A DNA stretch of 64,000 bases from an uncultured Massilia sp. (GTDB taxonomy: Bacteria > Pseudomonadota > Gammaproteobacteria > Burkholderiales > Burkholderiaceae_D), in contig NZ_CAJYEB010000003.1 in the NCBI RefSeq assembly GCF_913773735.1, positions 124,001 through 188,000 on the forward strand. The letters run 5' to 3'. The notes beneath the pieces were generated by a model that was given only the letters and a program-made list of their open reading frames with translations, made no database searches and was not told the origin of the DNA. The translations under genes and the position numbers were made by a program. Below are positions 53,906 to 63,300 of this stretch, in pieces (position 1 is the first letter of the stretch; each line of letters opens with the position of its first letter).

Positions 53906-56900
53906 ATGCACACAGTTGATTTTCACCGCGACGACACCAGCGACGCACCTCCGGCCCGGACGTCCGCCCCGGCCCGTGCCCCGGCCCTGCCCGCACCGGT
54001 GTTGAGCTGGCTGCAAAGGGTCGAAGCGGCAGCGCATCCGCAACCCAAGCTGACCGCCGAACTCGCCGACCCCAAGGCGGTCCAGTACAAATTCGTTTAT
54101 GTCATGGCCCCCACCAGCGGCGGCCGCCACGTCGCGATCTGCCTGTGCAAGGCTCGCCTGCGTCCGAACGGCGACGTCGCCGCGGCCAGCCCGGTCGGCG
54201 AGGTGTTCTCGCTGCTGTCGGCGCCGCCCAGCTACCTCGAAGGCGACGACGAGGACCTGGTGCGCTTCTTCATCGCGATGCGCAGCGGCTCGAACCAGAG
54301 CACCAGCGCGACCGAGCCCAAGGGCAAGGTCGGCGCGATCCTGCTGCAGATGCTGCTCGCGCAGGGCAAGCTGCTGTGGGCGAACTCCTGGTCCGACATG
54401 GGCAACGGCCTGCTGTACCCGCTGCAGGCCGGTCCGGTGCGCGAAGCCAACCTCACGTGGCGCGACGAAGGCCGCAGCGCCAAGCTGGGCTGGTCGGTGG
54501 AGCCGGCCAAGGGCGCCACGCACCCGGGCGCCGACCTGGTCGACTACATGCTGCCGACCGATCCGCCGTGGTACATCGACAACCTGTCCTGCGGTCCGCT
54601 GTCCCTGAACCGCGGCGGCATCGACATCTCGCTGGCCGACCTGCAGGCGCTGGTGTCGCAGGCGCCGCTGCTCACCGGCACCGACAAGAAGCGCGTGTCG
54701 CAACTGCTGCTGGCGCACGGCCTGCAGCAACTGATGCCGCTGCCGCAGCCGCTCACGCAGCGCATCCGCACCGACGTGAAGCCGCAGCCACACCTGTTGC
54801 TGGATGCGCTGCAGGTGGCCGACGGCACGACCCAGCGCTGGCAGGATTTCGCCGTGCTGTCGTTCGACTACGACGGCCAGCGCATTTCGTTCGACCCGGC
54901 CCAGCGCGTGGTGCGCCAGATCGGCGAGGTCACCGAAGTCATCCAGCGCAACGAAGCCTTCGAAGCCGCCGCGCTCGACATGCTGCAAGAGATCGGTTTC
55001 CACAAACCCGTCACGGCACCGCTGTCGGCATTGGCTGGCGCGCAATTGCTGGATAGCCAGGCGCACTGGCTGCGCTTTGCCGAAAACGAGCTCGACGCGC
55101 TGTCCGACCTCGGCTGGCACGTGCAGAAGTCGCCCAAGTACCGCTACGACGTGGTGCCGGTCGAAGACTGGTATGCCGAGATCGACGAGCCGCCCGAGGC
55201 CGGCAATGCCTGGTTCGAGCTGGAGCTGGGCATCGTGGTGGCCAGGAAGCGCGTGCCGCTGCTGCCGGTGCTGGTGCAGCTGATCCGCAGCGCGCCGCTC
55301 GACTTCAATCCGGACGTGCTGGCGGTGCACCAGGAAGCCGACCAGATGCTGGCCACGCTGCCCGACGGCCTGCGCGTGGCGCTGCCCTGGGGGCGCGTCA
55401 AGCCGATCCTGTCGACGCTGGGCGAGCTGTACTTCAACGACAAGATCAAGGACCGGGTGCGCCTGTCGACGCTGGACGCGGCGCGCCTCGAGGAACTGGC
55501 GCGCGGCGCCGCGTTCACCTGGACCGGCGGCGAGCGCCTGCGCGAGACCGGCCGCAAGCTGAGCCAGTTCGGCAAGGTCAAGAAGGTGGAGGCGCCCAAG
55601 GGCCTGCAGGCCAGCTTGCGCGACTACCAGCTCGACGGCCTGGCCTGGATGCAGTTCCTGCGCGAATACGATCTGGGCGGCATCCTGGCCGACGACATGG
55701 GCCTGGGCAAGACGGTGCAGACCATCGCCCACATCCTGACCGAGAAGGAAGCGGGCCGCCTCACCAATCCCGCGCTGGTGATCGCCCCGACCAGCCTGAT
55801 GGCCAACTGGATGGAAGAAGCCGCGCGCTTCGCCCCCAGCCTGAAGGTGCTGCTGTTGCAGGGCAAGGAGCGCATGGACCTGTTCGACGAGATCGACAAG
55901 GCCGACATCGTGCTGACCACCTACGCGCTGCTGCCGCGCGACGAGGAAAAGCTGCGCGAGCACGAGTACCACCTGGTCATCCTGGACGAATCGCACTACA
56001 TCAAGAACACCCGCTCCAAGGCGGCCCAGACGGCCGGCTCGCTGAACGCGCGCCACCGCCTGTGCCTGTCCGGCACGCCGCTGGAAAACCACCTGGGCGA
56101 GCTGTGGTCGCAGTTCCACTTCCTGCTGCCGGGCCTGCTGGGCGACGAAAAGACCTTCAATACCCAGTTCCGCCACCCGATCGAGCGCCAGGACGACCCG
56201 GTGCGCCGCACGCTGCTGAACCGCCGCATCAAGCCCTTCCTGCTGCGCCGCACGAAGGACAACGTGGCGAAGGAACTGCCGCAAAAGACCGAGATGATCC
56301 GCCGCATCGAGATCAGCGGCCCGCAGCGCGACCTGTACGAGACCGTGCGCCTGGCGATGGACAAGAAGGTGCGCGAGGAAATCGACCGCAAGGGCGTGGC
56401 GCGCAGCCAGATCGTGATCCTGGAGGCGCTCCTGAAGCTGCGCCAGGTCTGCTGCGACCCGCGCCTGGTGAAGGCGATGCCGGCCAAGAAGAACACGGCA
56501 GCCGTCTCGGCCAAGCTGACCGACCTGATGCAGATGGTCGACGACCTGCTGGGCGAAGGCCGCAAGATCCTGGTGTTCTCGCAGTTCACCAGCATGCTCG
56601 GCCTGATCGAGGAAGAGCTGGAGGCGCGCAAGATCCCCTACGCGATCCTGACCGGCGAGACGCGCGACCGCTCGGCCCAGGTGGCCGCGTTCCAGCAGGG
56701 CGCCGTGCCGATCTTCCTGATCAGCCTGAAGGCCGGCGGCGTCGGCCTGAACCTGACGGCGGCCGACACCGTGATCCACTACGACCCGTGGTGGAACCCG
56801 GCGGCCGAGAACCAGGCCACCGACCGCGCCTGGCGCATCGGCCAGGACAAGCCGGTGTTCGTGTACAAGCTGATCGCCAAGGGCACGCTGGAAGAAAAGA

Positions 56901-57025
56901 TCCAGCTGCTGCAGCAGAAGAAGTCGGAACTAGCGCAGTCGATCCTGGCCGAAGGCGAATCGCAGAAGATGGCGCTGACGCAGGAAGACCTGCAGGCGAT
57001 CTTCGCGCCGCTGGACGACGCTTGA
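53906..57025 (+). CDS. SNF2-family DNA-dependent ATPase/helicase
   Basis: A 1039-residue Swi2/Snf2 protein. The first 550 residues are a poorly conserved domain of unknown role. The motor begins with SLRDYQLDGLAWMQFLREYD; Walker A is ADDMGLGKTVQT (about 598) and Walker B is the DESH of VILDESHYIKNTRSKA (about 692). The C-terminal lobe has ILVFSQFTSMLGLIEEELEA, AGGVGLNLTAADTVIHYDPW and QATDRAWRIGQDKPV. Such enzymes translocate on dsDNA to remodel protein-DNA complexes. An in-frame ATG at 53855 exists, but a -10-like GATAAT at 53861 suggests transcription starts after it. A strong terminator follows. Confidence 0.92.
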   Translation: MHTVDFHRDDTSDAPPARTSAPARAPALPAPVLSWLQRVEAAAHPQPKLTAELADPKAVQYKFVYVMAPTSGGRHVAICLCKARLRPNGDVAAASPVGEVFSLLSAPPSYLEGDDEDLVRFFIAMRSGSNQSTSATEPKGKVGAILLQMLLAQGKLLWANSWSDMGNGLLYPLQAGPVREANLTWRDEGRSAKLGWSVEPAKGATHPGADLVDYMLPTDPPWYIDNLSCGPLSLNRGGIDISLADLQALVSQAPLLTGTDKKRVSQLLLAHGLQQLMPLPQPLTQRIRTDVKPQPHLLLDALQVADGTTQRWQDFAVLSFDYDGQRISFDPAQRVVRQIGEVTEVIQRNEAFEAAALDMLQEIGFHKPVTAPLSALAGAQLLDSQAHWLRFAENELDALSDLGWHVQKSPKYRYDVVPVEDWYAEIDEPPEAGNAWFELELGIVVARKRVPLLPVLVQLIRSAPLDFNPDVLAVHQEADQMLATLPDGLRVALPWGRVKPILSTLGELYFNDKIKDRVRLSTLDAARLEELARGAAFTWTGGERLRETGRKLSQFGKVKKVEAPKGLQASLRDYQLDGLAWMQFLREYDLGGILADDMGLGKTVQTIAHILTEKEAGRLTNPALVIAPTSLMANWMEEAARFAPSLKVLLLQGKERMDLFDEIDKADIVLTTYALLPRDEEKLREHEYHLVILDESHYIKNTRSKAAQTAGSLNARHRLCLSGTPLENHLGELWSQFHFLLPGLLGDEKTFNTQFRHPIERQDDPVRRTLLNRRIKPFLLRRTKDNVAKELPQKTEMIRRIEISGPQRDLYETVRLAMDKKVREEIDRKGVARSQIVILEALLKLRQVCCDPRLVKAMPAKKNTAAVSAKLTDLMQMVDDLLGEGRKILVFSQFTSMLGLIEEELEARKIPYAILTGETRDRSAQVAAFQQGAVPIFLISLKAGGVGLNLTAADTVIHYDPWWNPAAENQATDRAWRIGQDKPVFVYKLIAKGTLEEKIQLLQQKKSELAQSILAEGESQKMALTQEDLQAIFAPLDDA

Positions 57026-57053
57026 CCCGTGCCGCTTCCGGTAGCGCCATCGC

Positions 57054-57080
57054 CTCCGCCCGCGCGGGGGCTTTTTTTTT
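57054..57080 (+). terminator. rho-independent terminator after the SNF2 gene
   Basis: A G+C-rich hairpin in CCGCCCGCGCGGGGGC is followed by ten T residues, 29 bp after the helicase stop codon. It is the clearest terminator in the window. Confidence 0.85.
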
Positions 57081-57123
57081 GATGCTGCCGTGATCCGTAT
57101 GCAGGGCGCGTGATCCACGCAAC

Positions 57124-57145
57124 GTATAGAGGACGTCGTCTATAC
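57124..57145. promoter_or_regulatory. inverted repeat upstream of the histidine kinase gene
   Basis: GTATAGA and TCTATAC are separated by GGACGTCG, itself nearly symmetric, 69 bp before the start codon. TATAC next to it could be part of a -10. It is a likely regulatory site for the two-component pair, possibly bound by the response regulator. Confidence 0.45.
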
Positions 57146-57213
57146 AAAATGGATGAGCGGGCACTATACTTGCGGCAGCACATTGTCCGTAATCAATCCA
57201 CATCGGAAAGCCC

Positions 57214-58353
57214 ATGAACCGCAGTGCATCCCTTCTGCCGTCCAGCCAGGAAGGACCCGCGAGCGCCGACGCTTTCCGCACCATCGCCGAGCTGGGCGGC
57301 GACCTCGCCTTCCTGGTCGACTGCGCCACCCGCCTGCCCGCCTACGTCAGCCCCGGCATCGACGCCATGCTCGGCTACAGCGCCGACGACGTGCGCGCGC
57401 AGTTCGCCGATGACCCCGAAGGACCGCTGCGCCCCTTGTGCGCCGGCCTGGATGAGCGGCTGCGCCGCTTCGCCGCCGGCGACGGCTCGCGCCTGCGCGT
57501 GGTGCGCGAGTTCGTGCTGCGCCGTCCGGACGGGCGCGAGGTGCCCATCGAGGTGATCTCGACGCTGCTGCTGGACGAGGCGGGCCAGGTGCGCGCGCTG
57601 GCCGGCATCGTGCGCGACCAGTCGGAGCGCCGCGCGCGCGCGCTGGAGCGCAAGCACTTCGCCAGCATGCTGAACCATGAATTCCGCACGCCGCTGTCGA
57701 CCATCGACGGCGCCATCCAGCGCCTGGAAGCGACCGGCGCGAAGGCCGACGAGGCGACGCGCGCGCGCTACCGCAAGATCGCCGTGGCGACCGACCGCCT
57801 GATCGCGATGCTGGACGAGTACCTGTCGCCGGACCGCATGCTCGAGGCGGGCGGGCAGCGCCGCGCCGATCGCGTGGCGCCGCGCCTGCTGCTGGAAGAG
57901 CTGGTGGCGCAGGCGCGCGTGGCCGGCCGCCCGGTCGCGTTCGATGCCGGTGCGCTGCCGGCGCAGCTGCGCGCCGACCCGGCCGGGCTGCGCCTGGTCC
58001 TGAAGGTCCTGCTCGACAATGCCCTGCGCTACAGCCCGCCCGGCACGCCGCTGCGCATCGGGGGGGGCCTGGCCGAGCACGGCGTCGAGCTGGTCGTGGC
58101 CGATGCCGGCCCGGGCGTGCCGGAACAGGACGCCGCGCGCATCTTCGACAAGGGCTACCGTGGCGCGAACGCGGCCGGCCTCCCGGGCAGCGGACTGGGA
58201 CTGTACATGGCGCGCGCCGTCGTCGAGGTGCATGGCGGCGCGCTCACGCATGCGGCCGCGCAGGACGGGCCGGGCGCCGTCTTTCGCCTGTGGCTTCCCA
58301 TGCCGCGTGATACGGAAAGGTTTCCGGAGACGCTTGCTTCCGGACAGGGCTGA
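57214..58353 (+). CDS. soluble PAS-domain sensor histidine kinase
   Basis: A 379-residue histidine kinase without membrane spans. A PAS-like domain covers about 20-135 (AYVSPGIDAMLGYSADDVRA, PIEVISTLLLDEAGQVRALA). The dimerisation helix has His155 in SMLNHEFRTPLSTIDGA. The ATPase shows the N box LLDNALRYSPPG, G1 DAGPGVPEQDA, and G2 GSGLGLYMARAVVE. It should sense a cytoplasmic signal, perhaps through the PAS cavity; a bound cofactor is not identifiable. The response regulator gene follows 94 bp later. Confidence 0.93.
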   Translation: MNRSASLLPSSQEGPASADAFRTIAELGGDLAFLVDCATRLPAYVSPGIDAMLGYSADDVRAQFADDPEGPLRPLCAGLDERLRRFAAGDGSRLRVVREFVLRRPDGREVPIEVISTLLLDEAGQVRALAGIVRDQSERRARALERKHFASMLNHEFRTPLSTIDGAIQRLEATGAKADEATRARYRKIAVATDRLIAMLDEYLSPDRMLEAGGQRRADRVAPRLLLEELVAQARVAGRPVAFDAGALPAQLRADPAGLRLVLKVLLDNALRYSPPGTPLRIGGGLAEHGVELVVADAGPGVPEQDAARIFDKGYRGANAAGLPGSGLGLYMARAVVEVHGGALTHAAAQDGPGAVFRLWLPMPRDTERFPETLASGQG

Positions 58354-58447
58354 CATGATAATCAAAGCGCGACGGGTAGCCGCCCGACAATATCGTGAGC
58401 CGTGCGCTCCAGCGGGAACAACGTAATAAGAGAAACATGGCCAACCC

Positions 58448-59128
58448 ATGACGCAAATACTGATTGTTGAAGACAATGGCGAATACGCCGGCGACATGGC
58501 CGAGTTCCTCAAGGAGCTCGGCCACGACGTCACGATCGCGACCACCGCCAGCGAAATGTGGGCGGCGCTGACGCGCACCCCGGCCGCCGTCGTGGTGCTC
58601 GACCTCGGGCTGCCGGACGAGGACGGGTTCAACGTCATCCCGCGCATGCGCCAGCTGTATCCCGAGATCGGGCTGCTGGTGCTGACCGGCCGGGTCGCGT
58701 TCGACAGCCGCATCCTCGGCTTGCGCCTGGGTGCCGACCACTATCTCACCAAGCCGATCAAGTTCCCCGAACTGGCCGCCCACATCGAGGCGCTCGACCG
58801 CCGCGTGCGCCCGGCCGAGCCGGCCCCGGCGCCCATCAAGTGGACGCTGCGCGTCTCGGCGCGCCAGCTCGAGTTGATGGGCAAGGTGATCGACCTGACC
58901 GAAAAGGAGTGCAACTTCCTGCACCTCCTGACCATCAATACCCGCCCGGTGCCGCGCCAGGTGATCGTGGCCGGCATGGGCGGCGACGATCCGGATGCGA
59001 GCCGCCGCGTCGACATGCTGGTCTACCGGCTGCGCAAGAAGGCCAAGACGGGCCTGGGCCAGGACCTGCCGCTGCGCAGCGCCTACGGCGAAGGCTACAG
59101 CCTGTCGGCCGGATTCACGCTGTCCTGA
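58448..59128 (+). CDS. OmpR-type response regulator
   Basis: A 226-residue response regulator. The receiver has acidic residues Glu8 and Asp9, phospho-acceptor Asp52 in VVVLDLGLPDEDG, Thr80 in LLVLTGR and Lys102 in YLTKPIKF. The effector half is a winged helix (RVSARQLELMGKVIDLTEKE, then RVDMLVYRLRKKA) with the final hairpin YGEGYSLSA. It should bind DNA as a dimer when phosphorylated by the kinase at 57214. Targets are unknown. Confidence 0.94.
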   Translation: MTQILIVEDNGEYAGDMAEFLKELGHDVTIATTASEMWAALTRTPAAVVVLDLGLPDEDGFNVIPRMRQLYPEIGLLVLTGRVAFDSRILGLRLGADHYLTKPIKFPELAAHIEALDRRVRPAEPAPAPIKWTLRVSARQLELMGKVIDLTEKECNFLHLLTINTRPVPRQVIVAGMGGDDPDASRRVDMLVYRLRKKAKTGLGQDLPLRSAYGEGYSLSAGFTLS

Positions 59129-59139
59129 AGCGGCGCCAT

Positions 59140-60184
59140 AATCGGGGACAGGGTCGGCCGCCTGCGCTAGAATCCCGGGTTTCGACCCGGATTTCCCCGC
59201 CATGGCCCGCCAGTCCCGCCTGATCCTGCCGCAGCAGCCGCACTACGTCGTCCAGCGCGGCAACGACAACCAGCCCATCTTCCGCGACGACGAGGACCGC
59301 ACCCGTTTCCTCGGCTGGCTGAAAGAGGCCGCCAAGGCGTACCGGGTCGCCGTCCATGCCTGGGTACTGATGCCGAACCACCTGCACCTGCTGGCCACGC
59401 CCTTCGACGAGGAGGGGCTGGCGGCGATGATGCAGAAGGTCGGGCGCCTGTACGTCCCCTGGTTCAACACCAAGTACGGCCGCTCGGGCACGCTGTTCGG
59501 CGGGCGCTTCCGCACCGCGCCGCTCGACCCCGAGCAGTACCTGCTGCCCTGCATGTGCTACCTCGAACTGCATCCGGTGCGCAGCCAGGCGGTGTCGGCG
59601 CCGCTGGAGCATCCGTGGTCCAGCCACGCCCACCATGCCGGCGTGCGGCCGGATTCCCTGGTCACCGACCATGCGCGCTACTGGGCCCTGGGGAATACCC
59701 CGTTCCAGCGCGAGGCCGCCTACCTGGCGCTGGTGCAGCAGGGCCTGTCCATGGACGAGCTGGCGGCCATCGACGCGGCGGTCGGCAAGGGCGGGGTGCT
59801 CGGCTCGCAGGCATTCATGCTCGACCTGGAACGCAAGACCAGGCGCCAGGTGCTGCCGGCCAAGCGCGGCCGGCCGTTCAAGGCCAAGCCGGAAGCCGCC
59901 TGACGCGGTACGTCGCCGCGGGCTGCGCCGGGGCGACGGTCCCGCCATTCGTCGCGCCTGCCGTCGATCCATCGCGCGCGGCTACTGCGCGGCCCGGCTT
60001 CCGCGACGCTGCGGGCGTCTTCAGGCAACCACAAGAACGCAGCATGCGCGCACTGTTGCGCAATCCAGCTACCAGATTCCATGACCAGTCCCGACATGGC
60101 GATCGAGGCGATCCCCATCGTGACGGTGGCGGCCGGATCCCTTCCGGCCGGCCGCCGAGGTGCTCTTTTACTCTGTCCCCGATT
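59140..60184. mobile_element. IS200-like/REP-associated transposase unit with 12-bp flanking inverted repeats
   Basis: AATCGGGGACAG at 59140-59151 is repeated inverted at 60173-60184. The enclosed 1045 bp hold the transposase gene and 280 bp of non-coding sequence after it; I see no gene in 59904-60184. Y1 transposases usually recognise hairpins, so the repeats may be relics of ends or REP half-sites. No target duplication is evident. Confidence 0.6.
59202..59903 (+). CDS. REP-associated tyrosine transposase (Y1, HUH superfamily)
   Basis: A 233-residue TnpA-REP-like transposase. The HUH motif is His60-Leu-His62 in LMPNHLHLLATPF, preceded by the family start PHYVVQRGNDNQPIF. Tyr113 or Tyr120 in QYLLPCMCYLELHPVRSQ is the likely nucleophile. 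The C-terminal 50 residues, rich in basic residues, end in KRGRPFKAKPEA. These proteins nick single-stranded DNA at REP hairpins and are thought to spread them. The gene is intact. Many REP-like palindromes in this window might be its substrates. Confidence 0.9.
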   Translation: MARQSRLILPQQPHYVVQRGNDNQPIFRDDEDRTRFLGWLKEAAKAYRVAVHAWVLMPNHLHLLATPFDEEGLAAMMQKVGRLYVPWFNTKYGRSGTLFGGRFRTAPLDPEQYLLPCMCYLELHPVRSQAVSAPLEHPWSSHAHHAGVRPDSLVTDHARYWALGNTPFQREAAYLALVQQGLSMDELAAIDAAVGKGGVLGSQAFMLDLERKTRRQVLPAKRGRPFKAKPEAA

Positions 60185-60203
60185 AATTTTTGCCGATCAT
60201 AAA

Positions 60204-60218
60204 TCGAATTTAATTCGA
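60204..60218. promoter_or_regulatory. 15-bp palindrome upstream of the gltB promoter
   Basis: TCGAATT-T-AATTCGA is perfectly symmetric around a central T. It lies 22 bp upstream of the likely -35, where an activator would bind. Confidence 0.45.
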
Positions 60219-60239
60219 CTCCGACCCTATTTATTGTTG

Positions 60240-60268
60240 TTGAAGTTTACCGAGGTCTGCTCTATTCT
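60240..60268 (+). promoter_or_regulatory. probable sigma-70 promoter of gltB
   Basis: TTGAAG (60240-60245) and TATTCT (60263-60268) are 17 bp apart, 36 bp upstream of the gltB ATG. Spacing and sequence are good; it is the only such pair in the gap. Confidence 0.55.
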
Positions 60269-60304
60269 CGACTTTCAATATTCCTAAAATGCTGCGGAGC
60301 CCCC

Positions 60305-63300
60305 ATGATTGCCCAAGGTTTGTACGATCCAGCCAATGAACACGACGCGTGCGGCGTCGGCTTCATCGCCCACATCAAGGGCAACAAGAGCCATTCCATC
60401 ATCGAGCAGGGTCTCCTGATCCTGAAGAACCTCGACCACCGGGGCGCCGTCGGCGCCGATGCGCTGATGGGCGATGGGGCGGGCATCCTGATCCAGATCC
60501 CGGACCAGTACTTCCGCGACGAGATGGGCAAGCAGGGCGTCGAGCTGCCGCCGCCGGGGGAGTACGGCGTCGGCATGATCTTCCTGCCGAAGGAAAACGC
60601 CTCGCGCATCGCCTGCGAACAGGAAATCGAGCGCGCCGTGCGCGCCGAAGGCCAGGTCGTGCTGGGCTGGCGCAACGTACCGGTCGACGAGACCATGCCG
60701 ATGTCCCCGACCGTGCGCGCCAAGGAGCCGGTGATCCGCCAGATCTTCATCGGCCGCGGCCCGGACGTGATGGTCACCGACGCGCTCGAGCGCAAGCTGT
60801 ACGTGATCCGCAAGTCGTCGGGCCACGCGATCCAGGCCCTGCGCCTGAACCACGGCAAGGAATTCTTCGTGCCGTCGATGTCGGCGCGCACCATCGTCTA
60901 TAAAGGCCTGCTGCTGGCCGACCAGGTCGGCGTCTACTACAAGGACCTGCAGGACCCGCGCTGCGTGTCGGCGCTGTCGCTGGTGCACCAGCGCTTCTCG
61001 ACCAACACCTTCCCGGAATGGCCGCTGGCCCACCCGTACCGCCTGATCGCCCACAACGGCGAGATCAACACGGTCAAGGGCAATTTCAACTGGACCCGCG
61101 CGCGCGAAGGCGTCATGAAGTCGGCCGTCCTGGGCGACGACCTCAATAAACTGTTCCCGCTGATCTACGAAGGCCAGTCCGACACCGCCTGCTTCGACAA
61201 CGCGCTCGAACTGCTGGTCATGGCCGGCTATCCGATCGCCCAGGCGATGATGATGATGATTCCGGAAGCGTGGGAAAACCACACGATGATGGACGACAAT
61301 CGCCGCGCCTTCTACGAATACTATGCCGCGATGATGGAACCGTGGGACGGCCCGGCCGCCATGGCGTTCACCGACGGCCGCCACATCGGCGGCACGCTGG
61401 ACCGCAACGGCCTGCGTCCGGCGCGCTACGTCGTCACCGACGACGACCTGGTCGTGATGGCCTCGGAATCGGGCGTGCTGCCGATCCCCGAATCGCGCAT
61501 CGTCAAGAAATGGCGCCTGCAGCCGGGCAAGATGTTCCTGATCGACCTGGAAGCCGGCCGCATCATCGACGACAAGGAACTCAAGGACACCTACTCGAAC
61601 GCCAAGCCGTATAAAGCCTGGATCAAGTCGGTGCGCATCAAGCTCAACGAAATCAAGCTGTCGGAATCCCAGCTCGCGGGCAACCGCGCCAAGGACGCGC
61701 CGGCGGCGGGCGAGAAGGCGGCGCTGTCGCTGCTCGACCGCCAGCAGGCGTTCGGCTATACCCAGGAAGACCTGAAGTTCCTGATGGCGCCGATGGCCGT
61801 ACTGGGCGAGGAAGCCACGGGCTCGATGGGCAACGATTCGCCGCTGGCGGTGATGTCGAACAAGCTCAAACCTTTGTACAGCTATTTCAAACAATTGTTT
61901 GCGCAAGTGACCAACCCGCCGATCGACCCGATCCGCGAAGCGATGGTGATGTCGCTGGTGTCCTTCATCGGTCCGAAGCCGAACCTGCTGGACACCAACA
62001 ACGTCAACCCGCCGATGCGCCTCGAGGTGTCGCAGCCGGTCATCGGCTTCGACGACATGGCGCGCCTGCGCAACATCAGCCTGCACACGGGCGGCAAGTT
62101 CAAGTCCTACGAGCTGAACATCTGCTACCCGGTCGCCTGGGGCAAGGAAGGCATCGAGGCGTCGCTGGCCTCGCTGTGCGCGGAAGCCGTCGACGCCGTG
62201 AAGTCCGGCCACAACATCCTGATCGTGTCGGACCGCGCGCTGTCGTCGGAGCAGGTCGCGATTCCCGCGCTGCTGGCCACGTCCGCCATCCACCAGCACC
62301 TGGTGATGCGCGGCCTGCGCGCGTCGACCGGCCTGGTCGTCGAGACCGGCTCGGCCCGCGAGACCCACCACTTCGCGCTGCTGGCGGGCTACGGCGCCGA
62401 GGCCGTGCACCCGTACCTGGCGCTGGAAACGCTGGCCGAGCTGGCGCATGCGCTGCCGCACAAGGAGTTCGAAGAGCGCGCGGTGGAGAAGGTCCACTAC
62501 AACTACACCAAGGCGATCGGCAAGGGCCTGATGAAGGTGATGTCGAAGATGGGCATCTCGACCTACATGTCGTACTGCGGCGCCCAGATCTTCGAAGCCG
62601 TCGGCCTGAACAAGTCGCTGGTCGACAAGTACTTCAAGGGCACCTCGTCGGCCGTCGAAGGCATCGGCCTGTTCGAAGTGGCGGAAGAGGCGCTGCGCCT
62701 GCACGCGCTGGCCTTCGGCAAGGACCCGGTCCTGGCCAACAGCCTGGACGTCGGCGGCGAGTACGCCTACCGCGTGCGCGGCGAAGACCACCTGTGGACG
62801 CCGGACGCCATCGCCAAGCTGCAGCACGCGACCCGCGCCAACAACTTCAACACCTACAAGGAATACGCGCAGCTGATCAACGACCAGAACAAGCGCCACC
62901 TGACGCTGCGCGGCCTGTTCGAGTTCAAGATCGATCCGGCGAAGGCCATCCCGCTGGACGAGGTCGAGCCGGCCAAGGAGATCGTCAAGCGCTTCGCCAC
63001 CGGCGCGATGTCGCTGGGCTCGATCTCGACCGAGGCGCACGCCACGCTGGCCATCGCGATGAACCGCATCGGCGGCAAGAGCAATACCGGCGAGGGCGGC
63101 GAAGACCCGCTGCGCTACGTGAACGAATTCAAGGGCATCAGGATCAGCAAGGGCGAGACCCTGGCCTCGATCCTGGGCAACGACCGCGTCGTCGCCGACA
63201 TTCCGCTGCAGGACGGCGATTCGCTGCGCTCGAAGATCAAGCAGGTGGCGTCGGGCCGCTTCGGCGTCACCGCCGAGTACCTGAACTCGGCCGACCAGAT

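Noticed and set aside
53789..56779. minus-strand frame of about 1000 codons opposite the SNF2 gene
   Set aside because: Repetitive Gln/Ala/Val/Arg-rich translation and no motifs; shadow of the helicase.
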